A stretch of DNA of 64,000 nt from contig NC_088309.1 of NCBI RefSeq assembly GCF_910592395.1, forward strand, positions 10,914,501 through 10,978,500, in the 5' to 3' direction. Positions 10,101 through 25,100 of the stretch are shown here, piece by piece. The notes under the pieces are model-generated. The model saw nothing but the letters and a program-made list of their open reading frames with translations, was not told where the DNA came from and made no database searches. Made by a program: the position numbers and the translations under genes. The number at the start of each line of letters is the position of its first letter. The first letter of the stretch is position 1. Source of the stretch: Lineus longissimus (Eukaryota; Nemertea; Pilidiophora; Heteronemertea; Lineidae).

Positions 10101-13100
10101 CGCTCTTCGGGTATATTCGTTCATTTGTCAGAGACCGCATACAGCTAGGTTCAAATAAATGTACTTCCATTTTTCTGATCCCTGGGTTCCCCGTGTTATA
10201 TGAAAGTGCGGTTAGGTATTCCCATGCAGCTCTACAGCCTTAAGATCAGACTAAAGTGTCGACCATTGCTATCTTAGAGTCTAATGAGCCTCCTATCTAG
10301 CTCAAGCAGGTTTTGGCTTTGAAACAACCAATAAGCAAGGTACTTTTGCAACCGCTATCAGGGTGAAGAGAACAGCCAAATTTGTTCAAATATTCATCGA
10401 GTCTAGCAACGAATTACATGTCACTATTTTAATTCCAGCACATGACGTGGTGTTTCTTCTCGATTCTTCGGCCCAGACAGGAAAATCCAACTTCTACTTC
10501 TTCAAGAAACTCATCCTCGAGTTGACACATCAATTTGGCAACTTTGGAGGAAGCCACACCCACGTTGCCGTAATCCTTGTATCAGATAAAGCAAAGACGA
10601 AAGAAGTCATTCACTTGGACACCTATAACAAATTCAGCGATTTTAAACGTGCTGTGATGCGATTACCTTTCATTGGCGGAAGCGCCGACCTCGCGAACGC
10701 CATAAACTTAATGGGAAAGTCCTCATTTTCCAAGAAGTACCACGCAAGAGCGGAAGCCATTCGAACAGCCATTATTCTTGCCGGAAGCAAGATCAGTCGA
10801 CGTGATTTGCCACGGTTGGAGCAGGCTGTGGACTCGGCCAAAGGTGCCGAAATAGATGCCTACACAATCGGGGCAGCGGCAAGAAACAAGTACTATTCGA
10901 CTTTACTTGGACCAGGAAACGTGTTCAAGATCAAGACACCTCACATTGCGATGACCTTGGTCCCTAGGTTGCACTTCGCAAAAGAGTTTGGTAAGTTTCA
11001 TTCTGCATCTATAAATGCACTCTGAATTGCTGCTGTATAAACTATTGTAATTAAGATACACAATGTAATTAAAGGTACCAAACTAAACCATTGAAAGTCC
11101 GTAGGTTTAACATTTGAGGGTATCCGGTTGGCGAACCAGTGTGAGCTTCGGTACTAAGGAAAGGAGGAGCATGCTCACGACTGCGTTAGTAATCATAACA
11201 CTACGAGAATACGATAACACGGGAGTCGAGAAAAAACATCATGGCCAACGTGGAGTCATAGCATTTTCGATTACAGTCCAAAGGTTTAGCCCTGTATGCT
11301 GCATGTCATAATAGTTCGAAGTTTTAGTAACTACATTTTGATTGTTTTGCTGTCTTTAGAGGTGAGCTTCTCCGGCATGATTGACATGGTGTTTGTGGTC
11401 GATGCTGACTCCAAAGTCAGCCAGGGCCATCTCCTCATGCTGATGGTGTTTATCGAAGACATAATCTCCGGCCTTGGAGATGTGAACCCTGATCATATCA
11501 GAGTCGCACTGGCCTTCTACGGCGCCAAAGGCAATGCCAAAATAGACTTCGGGTTCAATAAGTACAGGAGCAACAACGCATTATCCAAGGCGTTGCACAG
11601 GGTTCAGAAGCTTGAAGGAAAAGGAGAATACCTTGGCGAGGCCCTTGCACTTGTCAGGAAGAAGGTTTGGCCCTACGCCCGTAAGAGTGCCAAGAAGATG
11701 CTTTTCGTGCTAACTGCAGAAAAGTCCAGTGATTACAAGGCGATCGTGAAGGAGCGGCACTGGCTGATGAAGCACCATGTCTTCATCGTTGCCGTTGGAG
11801 TTGGCGCCTACGCCTCAACAGATGAGATTAGGATGCTCGCTGGGCACACGGGTATCTTCTACAAACTGGCTGACTGGGAACGGCTGTACATTGATGCCTT
11901 TAATCTTGTTGCTAAGATCATGGGTAAGTAAATATTAATTAATGCCTACGTCTCGTATCTGTACATCATTCTATCGTATAAGTTTAGTTTAAATGGAGGG
12001 GGACGTGTTTGGAAAAGGAGGAGGCTGACATCGAAGTGGTTGTCGTTGTGGGCAACAGCTGGTACATTTCAGTGATTGGGCCACATCATTTAAAAAGGCA
12101 AAAACGAAAAAAACCGGCTCTTTTAAACAATTTTTTTACGAATGAATCAAATATAAAATGAAAAATCAATTATTCGAAAAGTTGAGAATTAAATGCTTTT
12201 CTGTTGGTAGGCATTTTATTCCTGTCATGTCGAGAATACAATGATCCGTCATAAAAAGCCATCCTACCCTCGATTATTCTTGTTTTTACACAGGCTGCCC
12301 TGTTGGCTTTCGAAGACATGGGACACATTGCAGATGTAAGCAAATTTCTACTTCACTGACGACGAAACTAGGTCACACAAATGGCATCATTTGCACATGA
12401 TAATTACTTTGAATACCAATTGGAAATATTTAGTGATACCGTGCATGTAATGCAGAATATGTTATGTTCCTGTTTCAATCAGTCCTCCACGAATACTCCC
12501 TAGTTATACTGATTATATTGTATTATTCAGGATTGAAAGGTGTACAAATATTTTTAATCACTAGATACATAATGATTTGACATGTAGTTATAAATCATAG
12601 ATGATTACCTATTCTGACAAATACATACATGAACATCTCATTAAAAAGACCTACAAATAAATGTATGACATGATAGATAGCCGCCAAAAACTGCTTTGCC
12701 AAATCTCATATTTTCCAAATTTAAGGCAAATTCTTTTTTTATATACAATGTGTTATCATTGTATAAACTTCTTAATGTTAGCCAAAGAGATGCTGCACCG
12801 ATAAAAATTAAAAAAAACATACTCTATGCTTCTTTTCAGTTGCTTATTGTCCGTACGGATTTAAGAAGAAGAAAATAGGCAATGCTTTGGCGCAGTGCCG
12901 GCAAATTGCTGGTGAGTGTACCATAACACAAAACTCTTCCAAAAATTGCGTTAAATTCTGTATACAGATCCCATAGTGAGCCTGTAAATGCATTCGCAAG
13001 GATGACCACGTGTCAGTGACTGTATGGTTTCCAGATTGTATAATGGGTGATAGGGTCAAGCGGACTTTGCGACATAACTCTCGACCGTCATCTAACGACA

Positions 13101-16100
13101 TTTGGCTGGCCCACTGAGGCAATTCATGTAATTACGCGTGATTTAACCAATTATTTTTCAGTTTGTCCTCCCGGTTACAAGAATATCAAGAAACTGTGTG
13201 TTTGTAAGTATGAGCGTGGAACGGATGGTTTCACTAAACAGATCCAACTTAACAAATTGTTTTCTCCACTTTCTACAGAACAGTATACCTTATAAATGGC
13301 GATTTCTGTAGTATTTCCATTAGATAACGTGCTTCAAACTGCTTCTGTTTTGACAGTTCATCCCAAATATGACGGAAAAAGCCGTTATCAGCCTCCGACA
13401 TAGACTCTTTCACCAGTCTCCTCCATTCACTCATTACAGAGACTAGTACTTGACGACATTACTCTATTTGGGGGCCTAAGCTTCCGGTGTTCGGTCAGGT
13501 GTTTTTTCTGTAGGATGGGTAACCTCGATCCAAGTGAAAAACCAGGAATACCAGAGCGCTCAGTATTGACAGTTCATCCACTCTATGCACTGAAAATGTA
13601 TGGCTCGCCTCGGGTAACTCAACGTGGCCTCCTCTACGACGAGGCCGCCGCTACACGGCGGATAGGGTCGAGGTTACCTGGACTACTTCCGACATAATCC
13701 ATGATCTTCTAGATCAACACGTTCAATCTCTCTTGGTTGCTAGACACCAGGGCTGGACAGCGCCTCAAACATTTAACCTGCCCGTATTTCTATCACATCC
13801 GTCAATTCATAACAAGTTTTTTCTATTTAATTCTAGTCTCTAAATGTCCCCGCGGATACCACGTGAAACACCTCGACTCCTTAATCCCCGTTTGCTACAC
13901 AAATCGTAAGTATCATATTAAACAAAACTGTCCAAGTTTAAAATTTGATATCTACACTTGAATTTGAGAATTTCCAGTCACAAGTGGAGACAAAATCAAG
14001 ATTTTGGAATCATAAATCGCTCTGTTCTTTGCAGCTTGTCCGATCGGGTACAGGAACTTCGCTGGAAAGTGTGTATGTAAGTAAATGTTACTTTGTTTAG
14101 TGATGATTTGCATTGTCCATGATGTGTTCCATGTACGACATTCATAGAACCCGTTATAGTTTGTACATATATTTGCATCACTTTTTCAAAATTGGTCCGA
14201 AGTGACCTGTCATCTTGAGCTTAACCGTACGGAATTCTAGTATTGCTTTTCAAAGGTAAGTATACATTCCTGAAAACAGGCGTAACTTTGAAAGTCGTTT
14301 CTCTGCTTTAATTGTGTAAGTTAATTGTACCATTTTGAAGTTGGCATTGATGGATTGTTTTGACTCTTTTGACCTACCACATGCTCACCCCAGGTTTGGG
14401 GAAACTGATACATCTTCCTTTTCTTTAACATTTGACTTGAATACCTCTGGGAAACTAAGCTATTATTTTACCAAATGCAATACTGATGACTGAAGTAAGA
14501 CTTGAGAAAACTCAGATAAAAGACTGTGGTATATTCCGTTGTTTCTTTACAGTTCAGCTTTGCCCAGTCGGATACAAATTGTCACTGTATGGTGGTTTCA
14601 AGAGGTGTGTCTTCAGTTGTAAGTATGACCAAAGACGATCACGAGTGATGTTAGAATAATTCTGGTGTGTCATTAATAGACTCTCAAAGAGGATTATAGG
14701 CTGCCATATCGCAGAATTCGGATGCCAAAGACACATTGCTGTTGTAGGTACCTCAATATTTACTAGGATGCTATACCAGGACTCCACGCATAACCCAATA
14801 GCATGGTGTGCAGACTTCAATAGCCAAACCTGCAAGTTTTCTTTAGTGAGTTGGTGGATGCACGGGAGAAATTCGAAAGATTGCTATTAACATCGCCAAA
14901 AATAACGTTACTCATTCATTTCAGTCTGCCCATCTGGTTACAATAAGGTTGGATTCACTTGTGTCTGTGAGTATATACTATCTACGTTCGCACGAGCAGT
15001 AAATATGACTGAAAGATACTGAAGTTCCCAACTATATCAAAATGTTGCAAAATATCGATTTCATTCAGTCGGTCTGTCTATCAAAAGCTAACAGTGAGTC
15101 ATGCCAAATTCTGTATCAGAAAAACTGTCAAGTTGGCCCAAGAATGAAATAATTTCTTCAGAAGCAGGAAAGCTAGTTTACTGGCACCGAAGTCATTTCA
15201 CTGAAAAATGACGCGTCGAGAGAAAAAAACCTCTGATTTTTCCATTATGATTGACCAGATTCCAAGTGTCCAGTTGGATACAAGTCACACCTACAAGATG
15301 GCCGAAGGGTTTGTCTATTTTATAGTGAGTAGAGCGGAATATAGACAGACATCTGCATGGGACTGGTTTTACTGTATTTTCTATGAGCGTTTTCTATTTT
15401 TGTTAGCTTTTCGCAACATTCACGGCGCGTTTTGCCCCGCTGATACCTTGCTTGCGTAACACTCCTGTGACGATAATGCATTATAGCGGAGTAAAATAAA
15501 AATTAAACTATCGCATGTCTAACTCATGATGGTGCTTTCAAATGTTTTATACCCCCATTGTACAGGAAGGACATGACCTATTTTAATGTCCCTCACATAC
15601 GACAGAGTGCTCTAAAACAAGGCAAAGTAAAATTCCATCATGTCATCTTCGACCTATCATTTTTGTCAAAATTTCCTTTCAGAATGTCCACAAGATTACA
15701 TCCAAAGAGGACCAGTTTGTCGTACGTATCATTCGCACATACAGATACATTGCGTTCGAAAGGCGGCTCATTCAGAACTTTTTTCAAAATTATTTCACTT
15801 GATTTGGTTGGTTGTCTTAAAGTGATACTATGATGTGATCTACAACTTTGCGGAAATACGTCCGTGTTTAATTGTTGATCACAAATGTAAAGCTCAAATT
15901 TTCCATTTTTGATTAGATTTATTATAAAATCGCTGAATGTAAACCACCGCGACCGCGAAAATGTTCATGTTGTGACGTCATCAACGAAAACGGCATCGAA
16001 GCGAGCCGTCCGGGCGGGATTAAACCATCAATTTCTAGAAAATGTGCATTTCAATTCGAAAACCTTACCGATTTATGAGAAAGTGACGTAGTCATTTGTC

Positions 16101-19100
16101 AAAAACAGCTAAAACATTATATGGTGAAATTTGACACGAGTTACCCTATGGTTCCAGAAAAAGAGGTTCACGAACTTATCTGATTCATTTTGGACCGGTA
16201 TGACAGTGCATATCCTGTTTTGAGAGCAAAATTACTACTGACACTGTCCCTACGTACACAATCGGGCGAATGGACATGCCGAGGCGTTTGGGCAGGCATT
16301 TACATAGGCATAATGATGGACACAAACAATGAGAGACAACACTGCAACACTCCGACAGATAGGCTTTGGGCTCTGGTCGTTAGTGTACAGTGAGACGTCA
16401 TTCTCATCCTGTTCAAAGACCTTTTCTCACGCATTTTCAAAGGACACAATTCAAATCTTTCAGTGGTGAAATGTGCACCTGGATTCAAGAAAGTGTTGTC
16501 GGGGCATCTCGCCTACTGCACAAGTCGTAAGTACACAAGCGGCAGCTTTGACCCAGCGCTTACAATGCTACGTTCAATCCCAAGATTCCCCCAATTTTGA
16601 CAGATCTTCCAATGAACATAATGTCCCATTAGAAAACAGAAGACAGCAGTGATGTCGACGGATACGTTGAGTTAATTACTTCTTCTTGGATTTTGATCAC
16701 ACAGGCCTACTGCAGCACGAAATCTACAGTCAATTGTCAGTAACTGATAATAGACTGAGAAGTGCGCGCTTTGACCCTGTTTTAGGTTCTTCAGCGTTAT
16801 CAGCAGATGGAGACCTTATTACATATTTTTGTATCAGGTGCAGAACATTATTCTAATGACAGCCTACACGACGTCATGTGCAATTGTTCTGGTTTTCAGG
16901 TTGCCTCCCAGGATTCAACTGGCGCAAAGGAAAATGTAAATGTAGGTATAAGAAAAGATATTTCCACTTCGTCAAAAGGACAAAATTCTCAGAAACCAAC
17001 AAAGGAGTAATTTGATTTAAACAGCTTTTAAAACATCTATTTCCATTGTAACGTTTGGAGGAACTAACATTATTTAAAAAATGAAAACATTGAGTTTTCA
17101 ACAATAACGTTAGTTCAAGCAAACATAGATTTAGATTTGATAAAAGTGAAGATAAATTGGCCCCCATTAAAGTCCCCACAGTGTAAAAAGTAGCTGGCAA
17201 TACACATTTATGCACACATGGGCTATAATTGTTCCGGGGATATGACTGTACCACTTTAACATGTTTAACCTTCATTGTATCATCCATGTCATAATATGTT
17301 TACAGTCGGGACATGTCCGAAAGGCTACACCAGGAAGCGAACAGGAAAGAAGAAGGCCATTATCTGCCTCTTTAAATGTAAGTATATTCTAATTCTCATT
17401 ATCAGAATATCATTTTCTGCCAGTGAACGTAAGTTTCTTCGCGCTGTCATTGCGATTTGCTCCTCCCTTGCTCTGTAATGTTGTGTTACTGTGCATGGTT
17501 TTTGAGACTAGAACCTTACGTAGCGAATTAAGATATCTTCTTACCCAGACTTTCACCTGAGGGTATAATATCCCTTTTTCACCCGCACTAACTGAAGTTC
17601 ATGCTCTATTTGCAGTCTGTCCCAAAGGATATCAATTAGTTTTGATGCATGGTGTAAAACGATGTATCAGTAAGTATCGATTTACGCCATCGTGAGCATC
17701 GTAGCAACATACGCATCCGGGCTATAATCTATTCCATGAAGAAAACCGCAATCGGATTTAAATTTTTGACGATTTGACATATGAGATATCTTCCTTCATC
17801 GAGACCTCTTAGTCTGACAGAATCGGAGTTTGGCATACCTGCAATCGTACCGCTCATCGCACCATTTACAAGCGAGTTTAAAACAAACACTGGTGAATTG
17901 TATACAACATAACTTCCGCGTAAGGCTGACCGGGAAGGCTGACAAGTTAATCATCAAATATAAATATCACTGTCGGAATACTTATCACGCATTTATTCAA
18001 AACCTGTTTTATTTTGCTCTCCACAGAGCCGAAATGCCCTTATGGATATGAGATGGTCAGAGTCCCAAGTGAGAACACAGTCAGGTGCAGAAAGAGGATT
18101 TCTGGTAAGAATCATGGTTCAGCTATGACTCAATAAAGAAGCTATGCTATGATATCCATTCTAAAGCCACGAAGTAAGCCTGTTGTAACATCAGCCAGGA
18201 GCTTTTACAACCTGTTCGACGGTATCGTCATTCAACTCAGGTTTACATGTACATGTACGCCGTTAAACTAGGTGTTGACAGCATTACAAAGAGACCTAGA
18301 TAAAATGTTTCGTCGACTGTTGGGTTTGAACCATGGACCTCTTGACCGCTAGCCGAGAGTCGCAACCCACTGGTCCATAGTTAGTATACTTGCAGATCAA
18401 GGTATGCTTACTAGCTTTATCATCCTTAATCATTGCAGTGAGTAAATGCGCAAAAGGATTCCAATTACGGCAAAGAAAAGGAAAAGCTCCTGACTGTGTC
18501 AAGACAACCCTGAGGTGTCCGATGGGATTCGTATTGTACAAACAAGGAAACAATACTATCTGTAAGGAAGAAGGTACGGAATGCATCAATGCAACGTTTA
18601 AGTTATCTGCAACCTTGCATTTTTCATGTTTCTCTTTTCATTACTGAACATCTTAGGTGTCGGGGAGTTTTTGAAAGTTCCACTGGACGAATGGAGGCAT
18701 GAGAGAAACTTTCTTATCTATTCTAATGAGTTGATTAATAATGTTTCATGCCAATGATACACCATTTTAAGCTCCCGTCGAATATTGCTATCGAAGTACA
18801 AATGTATGCAAATAACTGAATTGCGACATTGTGCATTGGTTTTAACAGGTAAGTTTGATACTGTTCATGTTAATGCTCCCTCTAAAAATGTTATACTGAA
18901 AAAGGACATAATGTACCAAATAGGGGTTTAGAGTAAACTCCTCAATTTATCTACTTTGAAATATTGTATAGCCCCGTAAAAGTTAACAGTAACATTGAGG
19001 CTTTCAATAAAACTACATGTATGTGTTTAATTTGTATTTGCTGCATTAATTGGTTAGCTTTGTTCTTTTGCCTTATTTTCCTGTAATACGTTTTGTAGTT

Positions 19101-22100
19101 ACAACCCGAGAGACTGAACTTGAAGCAGAGAAGCAGTTAAGGAGGAAAATCTACAAACCTGCAAAACTTCACAGACATAGATTTGTGTTGAGGCATAAGA
19201 AGTATGAAAATATTAGACCAGTGAAAAGGAAGAAATCACCAGAAGAGGTAAAGCCTATTGTTAGAAAAATCGAGAAACGAAGAAGAATATTTTTAAAGAA
19301 GGTGAAGGAAAATAAGAGGATTATACGATTGATGAGGAAAATCAAACACACCAGAAAACACTCAGTTCGTCGGCTCAGACTTTTACGAAAAATCAAGCAC
19401 GTGAGGAAGAAAATCTATGCGAGAATAAAGTATAGGAGATTGAAACATGGGATAATCAGGCAATACAGAAAAAGAAGACACAGCTTTATATTGAGGAGAA
19501 GAAAACAATTGAGATCGAGATTACAGACCTGGCTTAAATGGTACCAGAAGCACACAAGGGAACTGATGAAACAATTAGCAATTTACAGAAAGGCCTACAA
19601 CCGATTGTGGCGCAGGAAAACGAGGATTAAGTATGTAAAAATTGCAGTACCTGAGAAAACTACAGTTAAAACTATTACGAAAAAACTTAATCTGATGATG
19701 AAGAAAAACAGCCATTTAAGACAGAAGCTTGAGAAGAAAAAAAGACAACTTCAAAAAACAAAGACGAAGGTAGTAACAAGGGTGAAATACATCTATAAAA
19801 CACAGAAGTTGACTAAAAGGATTAGGATACTGATGAAAAAAATGAAACGTATGAAGCAGCAAGAAAAAACGATGGCGAAAAGAAGGAGACTTCGAATTGC
19901 AAGAATGAAAGCAAAACTGGTGGCAATGATAAAACGCATGATCAAGAAAAAGGTAAAAAAACAACTCGATTTGCAGAAATTGAAAACACAAAGGATATTA
20001 GCAAAGAGGAAAAAACTTTTGATGAAGACCAAACAAGACATGGTCAGTATAATGAAGCAATTGACACTGATGTGGAAGGAAAATAAACGATTAAAGGTGA
20101 CAATTGTTACAAATAAGCAACAACAACAAAGTGTTAGGCACCAGCAGCTTGCCCGACTGAAGCGGAAATTAACTACCAAGTTACAGAAAGAAATGTATCA
20201 AAAACATAATATGCATATGATGATACTCAAGCAAACACAAGAAATTCAAAATATTGAGAAACTACTGCAGCAACAAGAAAAGGAATGTAAACAACTCAGG
20301 ATGCAACTGACTCAGGAACACAATAAACAGCTGAAGGCAATTCAAAGGATGCAAAAGCTCAAGATTATCAAAATGAAAAAAGAGCTCACCACTAGACTGA
20401 AAAGGGAATTTCAGCTTTTGGCAAAGAAGAAGTATCAGAGGAAACTGATTTTGAGAAGGAAGAAACACCATCATGCCTTAATGAGAAAGAATAAAGAAAT
20501 AGCGTATGTTTTACAGAAGTTAACGACACTGCATAATAAATTGATAAAAAAGATTGTTGGGCTCCAGATCAAACGTCATAAGGAAATTACTACAATATCA
20601 AGGAGATTACAAGTATTGTTGAAAGAAAATAAACGAATCAGGGCTAAGTTGGTATCACAGAGAAAGACACAGAATAAAATTCAGAAACAACGTCTTGCAG
20701 CAATGCGTAAAAAGATAACAGCTCATCTTAGGAAACAAATGAAGAAATTGGCTGAGAAGAAAACAAAGAAGACGACACAGGTGAAAAGAGTAGTGAAAAA
20801 TCATGTCAGTTCAATAAAAACAATGCATGTTAATGTCAATGTATTAAAGAAATTGAGGAAAGAAAACAGGCTCCTTAAGCATAAGTTACAGAAAGATGCA
20901 CAAGAAAGGGTGAAGCTGTTGAAAGATTTGAAATTCGCTATTTTGAAGAAGAAACCAACAAAGCAAATAATTCGGAAGTTGCAGAAAATAACTAAGACAG
21001 TGAGGAAAAAGACAAGACTGTTGAAGGAAGGAAAACATGAAAGTAAATATCTTCAACCAAAGAAGATTAGAATGATGAAAAAAGAAATAAAAAGGCTAAA
21101 AAGGAAATTGATGAAAGCCGAGAAGAATAAAAATTGTAGACCAAGTCTGAAGACAAAAAGGATCCTGCAAATAAGAAAGGACTTGATAGCTAGATTAAGG
21201 AAGGAAATCAAATATCTGGTTAAAGCTAAAGTTCAAAAAAAGCTCATAGTAAAAGGAAGAAAGCAGCACAATGTCAAGATAGTGAAGAAGGTCAAACAGC
21301 TAAGGAAGAAACACAAGGAAATAGCAAGAATACTGAAGAAATTGAGGATACTGACAAAAAAGAACAAAAGACTAAGAGAAAAACTTGCAACTAAGAAACC
21401 AAAAAGTATTAGTAAAAAGCTGGTTTTGAAATCGAAGAAGAAGTTAGAGGCCAAGATAAGTAGGGCAAGGAAGAAGTTAGCAAGGAAGACTGTTCACCAA
21501 AAGAAAATTCAGAAGAAAATGAAACATCACAACATAATGGCAATTGTGAAAACCAGGCAACTTGAAAAGAACAAGAGGAACATTGCAAGAGTATCAAAGC
21601 ATTTGAATTTGCTGCTGAAAGAAAATAAGAGGCTTACAATTAAAATGCAGAACATCAGAAAAACAAACCTTAAGAGGAAACATCTGCGGCAGCTAAGGAT
21701 AGCAAAAATGATTAGAAAAATAAAAATACAGATGCACAAACAAATGAAGAAAGCAATCAAGAATATATTAGTGCACAAGCTGAAGAAATGGAAGAGAAAT
21801 GTTTTAAGAAAGCAAAAGCAAAAGCACCCAGCACAATGTAAAGTATCAAAGAAGCTCAAGATGATGCAGGTGGAGATGAAACGATTAAAAAAGAAGCTTG
21901 TCCTTGAGAGGAAGAAGGTACATGAGATACAAAGAGTTCATAAGCAAAAACATAAGAAAAAACTTCAACTAGCCACCAAGAAAAAATTGCCAGCCACAAA
22001 GATTATTAAGCAATTGAAACATCTCAAAAAGAAAGGGATTAAAAGACAATTGATAGTAAAGGAAAAGAAACCACATACCTTCACAAACCTGATAAAGGAA

Positions 22101-25100
22101 AACCAACTACTGAAATATCTAATAAAGAAACAAAAGCAAGAATGTACAAGAAAAACGGAGAAAACCATAAAACAAAAGAAAATAACGAAAGTCAAGAGGC
22201 ACAAGATGCAGGTAAAACAAATCAAGAACATGCGTAAAAGAATTATTGCCAAGATTAAAAAGTCACTAAAGGCAAAACTGCAGAAACAGATTAAACATGT
22301 CCTCTTGAAGAAGATTCATATGAAAATGACAAGGCAAAGAATGAAGAGACAAAAGATGAAACTGCTGAAGAAACTAAAAATAGCCAGAAAGCAAAAGAAA
22401 CCTGTCATCAAAATAATAAAGAAATTAAAACAACTTAAGATTAAGAGGATAATGCCAATGATTAAGAAGAAAAAGATAAAGCTCCTGAAGCAACTCCGCC
22501 TTGCAAAGAAAATGAAAATACCAACTATAAAAATCATAAAGAAACTCAGAAAAATAAAACAAATTCAAAAGAAATTAAGACTTAAGAAACAAGTATATGT
22601 TAAGACAAGACGGCCAAACGAACTTCGAAGGAAGATCAAGAGACTTCAACATAAGTTGCAGAAGGAGAGACGTCTGAGAAAAACAAGAACACTGCAGATA
22701 AAGAAGTTGAAAAGGAAATGGATTGCCAAATCCAAAAAGACAGAAAAGTGTTTGAAGACAAGAAAAGTTCCAAAGAACATACAGAACGAGAAGGAGAACA
22801 AAACAAAGAAGTTGAAAAGGAAAATGAAAATGATGATGAGAAAAATTAAGCAGCTTAGTATTAGACTAAGCAAGAGAGACAGAATTATCAAGAAACTGAA
22901 ATTTGTAAGGAAGGAATACAAACCAAACGCTAAACCAGTGAAGAAGAAGAAAGCATTTCACAATGTAAAGAAGACACAGGAAAGGGGAGTACATAAGGTA
23001 CCACAACGAGAACTGAAATTACTCAGAAAGATTGAGCTGCTTGAAATAAAGCTTAGGCAACAGAAATCACAGAAGAAAACAAGGAGGATAAAGGAAGCAC
23101 AGAGGGTACAGAAAGTGGAAAAGAAACCAGTTACAAGAGACATGAAACTGATTCTCAGAAAACTGAAGCAGATGATAGATGAAAACAAACGATTGAGAAT
23201 AAAGTTGAAAGAACGAAGGACACCTGTCATTAGGCACAAAGAGAGGACGACAACAAGAATAAAGAAGTGGCCTGAGAAAATCAAGCTCCAAAAGGTTCCT
23301 GCAAAATGTACTAAATTGTTGGAAAAATTTAAGACATTACGACAAAAGTTTAAACAAATGAAGGTGAAAGAACAGAAACAAAGGAAATTACGAAAGCTGA
23401 AACTTGCCAAACTTACCAGAAAGTTAACCATGAAATTGAGACAAAAATTAAAGCACGTTGTCATAAAGAAGATCCAAAAAAAACTGTTATTAAAGGAAAA
23501 GAAGCGACGAATAATCAGGCTAAATAAACTGAACAAATTGGTAAAGGAAATAAAACAACTAAAACTAAGACTAAACAAACAAAATATGACTATCCACAGG
23601 AAACAAAAACAGCAAGTGGTGACTAGGAGAGTAAAAGTCACTAAACCGAAGGCAAATGTGGCTTGGAGGTTGAACATGTTGCAAAGGGAAAATAACCTAT
23701 TGAAACTAAAGCTAATGAATAGGCAGAAGCTTATAAAATCACTGATTGTTGCCAGAAACAAAAACAACAAAAACATAATCAATCAACTAAAACACTTGAA
23801 AATACAGCCAGTTGCTCACAAAATCAAGACGATCAAACGTCTCATGAGGACGACTGTCCAGAGAAAACTGAAATTAAAACGCAAACTGGTCCACCATATT
23901 TCAAAGAAGGTTTCTCATTTGAAGACAGTTGTCAGGCACCTTATAACGAAACAAAAGAAAGGAAAGCCAGTTACTCACCAAATCGAGGCGATCAAACGAC
24001 TCATAAGGAAGACTGTCCAGAGAAAGCTGAAGTTAAAACGCAAGATAATCCACAAAATCTCACATCGGGTACATTTGATGAAGGTCAACGAAAAGCTGAG
24101 GGAGAAACTTCAAAAGAAAACAAAGCAAATCAAGAAACTTAGGTTAGTCCTAATGACAAAGAAAAGAACACACAGAATCACTAGGGTTCAACAAAAGAAA
24201 AGAATGCAACCAATCTTGAAACAGGTGAACAAATGTAAGGCAGAACTGAGAAGGAATGTGGGGTTGATAAAGACAATGAAAACAAAGAAAGTCCTTAAAG
24301 TTTCACATCAGAGACATTTGATGAAAGTTATCAAGCACCTGAAGAGGAAACTACAGAAACACACACTGGTCCACCATATTTCAAAGAAGGTTTCTCATTT
24401 GAAGGCAGTTGTCAGGCATCTTATAACGAAACAAAAGAAGGGAGAGCCAGTTACTCACAAAATCAAGACTATCAAACGTCTCATCAGGAAGACTGTCCAA
24501 AGAAAGCTGAAGTTAAAACGCAAGATAATCCACAAAATCTCACATCGGGTACATTTGATGAAGGTCATTGAACAGCAGAGGAAGAAACTACAAAAGAAAA
24601 CAAAGCAAATCAAGAAACTAAGGTTAGTCCTAAAGACAAAGAAAATAACACACAGAGTCACGAAGGTTCACCAGAAGAAAAGAATACAACCAATCTTGAA
24701 ACAGGTGAACAAATGTAAGGCAGAACTGAGAAGGAAAGTGGGGTTGATAAAGACAATGGAAACAAAGAAAGTCCTTAAAGTTTCACATCAGAGACATCTG
24801 ATGAAAGTTATCAAGCACCTGAAGAGGAAACTACAGAAACACACACTGGTCCACCATATTTCAAAGCAGGTTTCTCATTTGAAGGCAGTTGTCAGGCATC
24901 TTATAACGAAACAAAAGAAGGGAGAGCCAGTGACTCACAAAATCAAGACTATCAAACGTCTCATCAGGAAGACTGTCCGAAGAAAGCTGAAGTTAAAACG
25001 CAAGATAATCCACAAAATCTCACATCCGATACACTTGATTGAAGTTATCAAGCACCTGAAGAGGAAACTACAGAAACACACACTGGTCCACCATATTTCA

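Larger units (their letters stand above)
7970..10438 (+). other. Intron 3
   Basis: A 2.47-kb intron carrying a foldback element with minisatellite arms (8093-9205) and a short MITE-like element (9679-9813). The rest is AT-rich, with nothing recognised. Confidence 0.6.

Noticed and set aside
13345-13700. Possible extra exon in intron 8
   Set aside because: An acceptor-like TTGACAG is present, but no CPxGY module or matching donor follows.
19050-19098. The giant frame starting on its own upstream of 19,099
   Set aside because: There is no ATG in good context. The residues before the AG look like pyrimidine-tract translation, and the acceptor fits the phase of exon 20.
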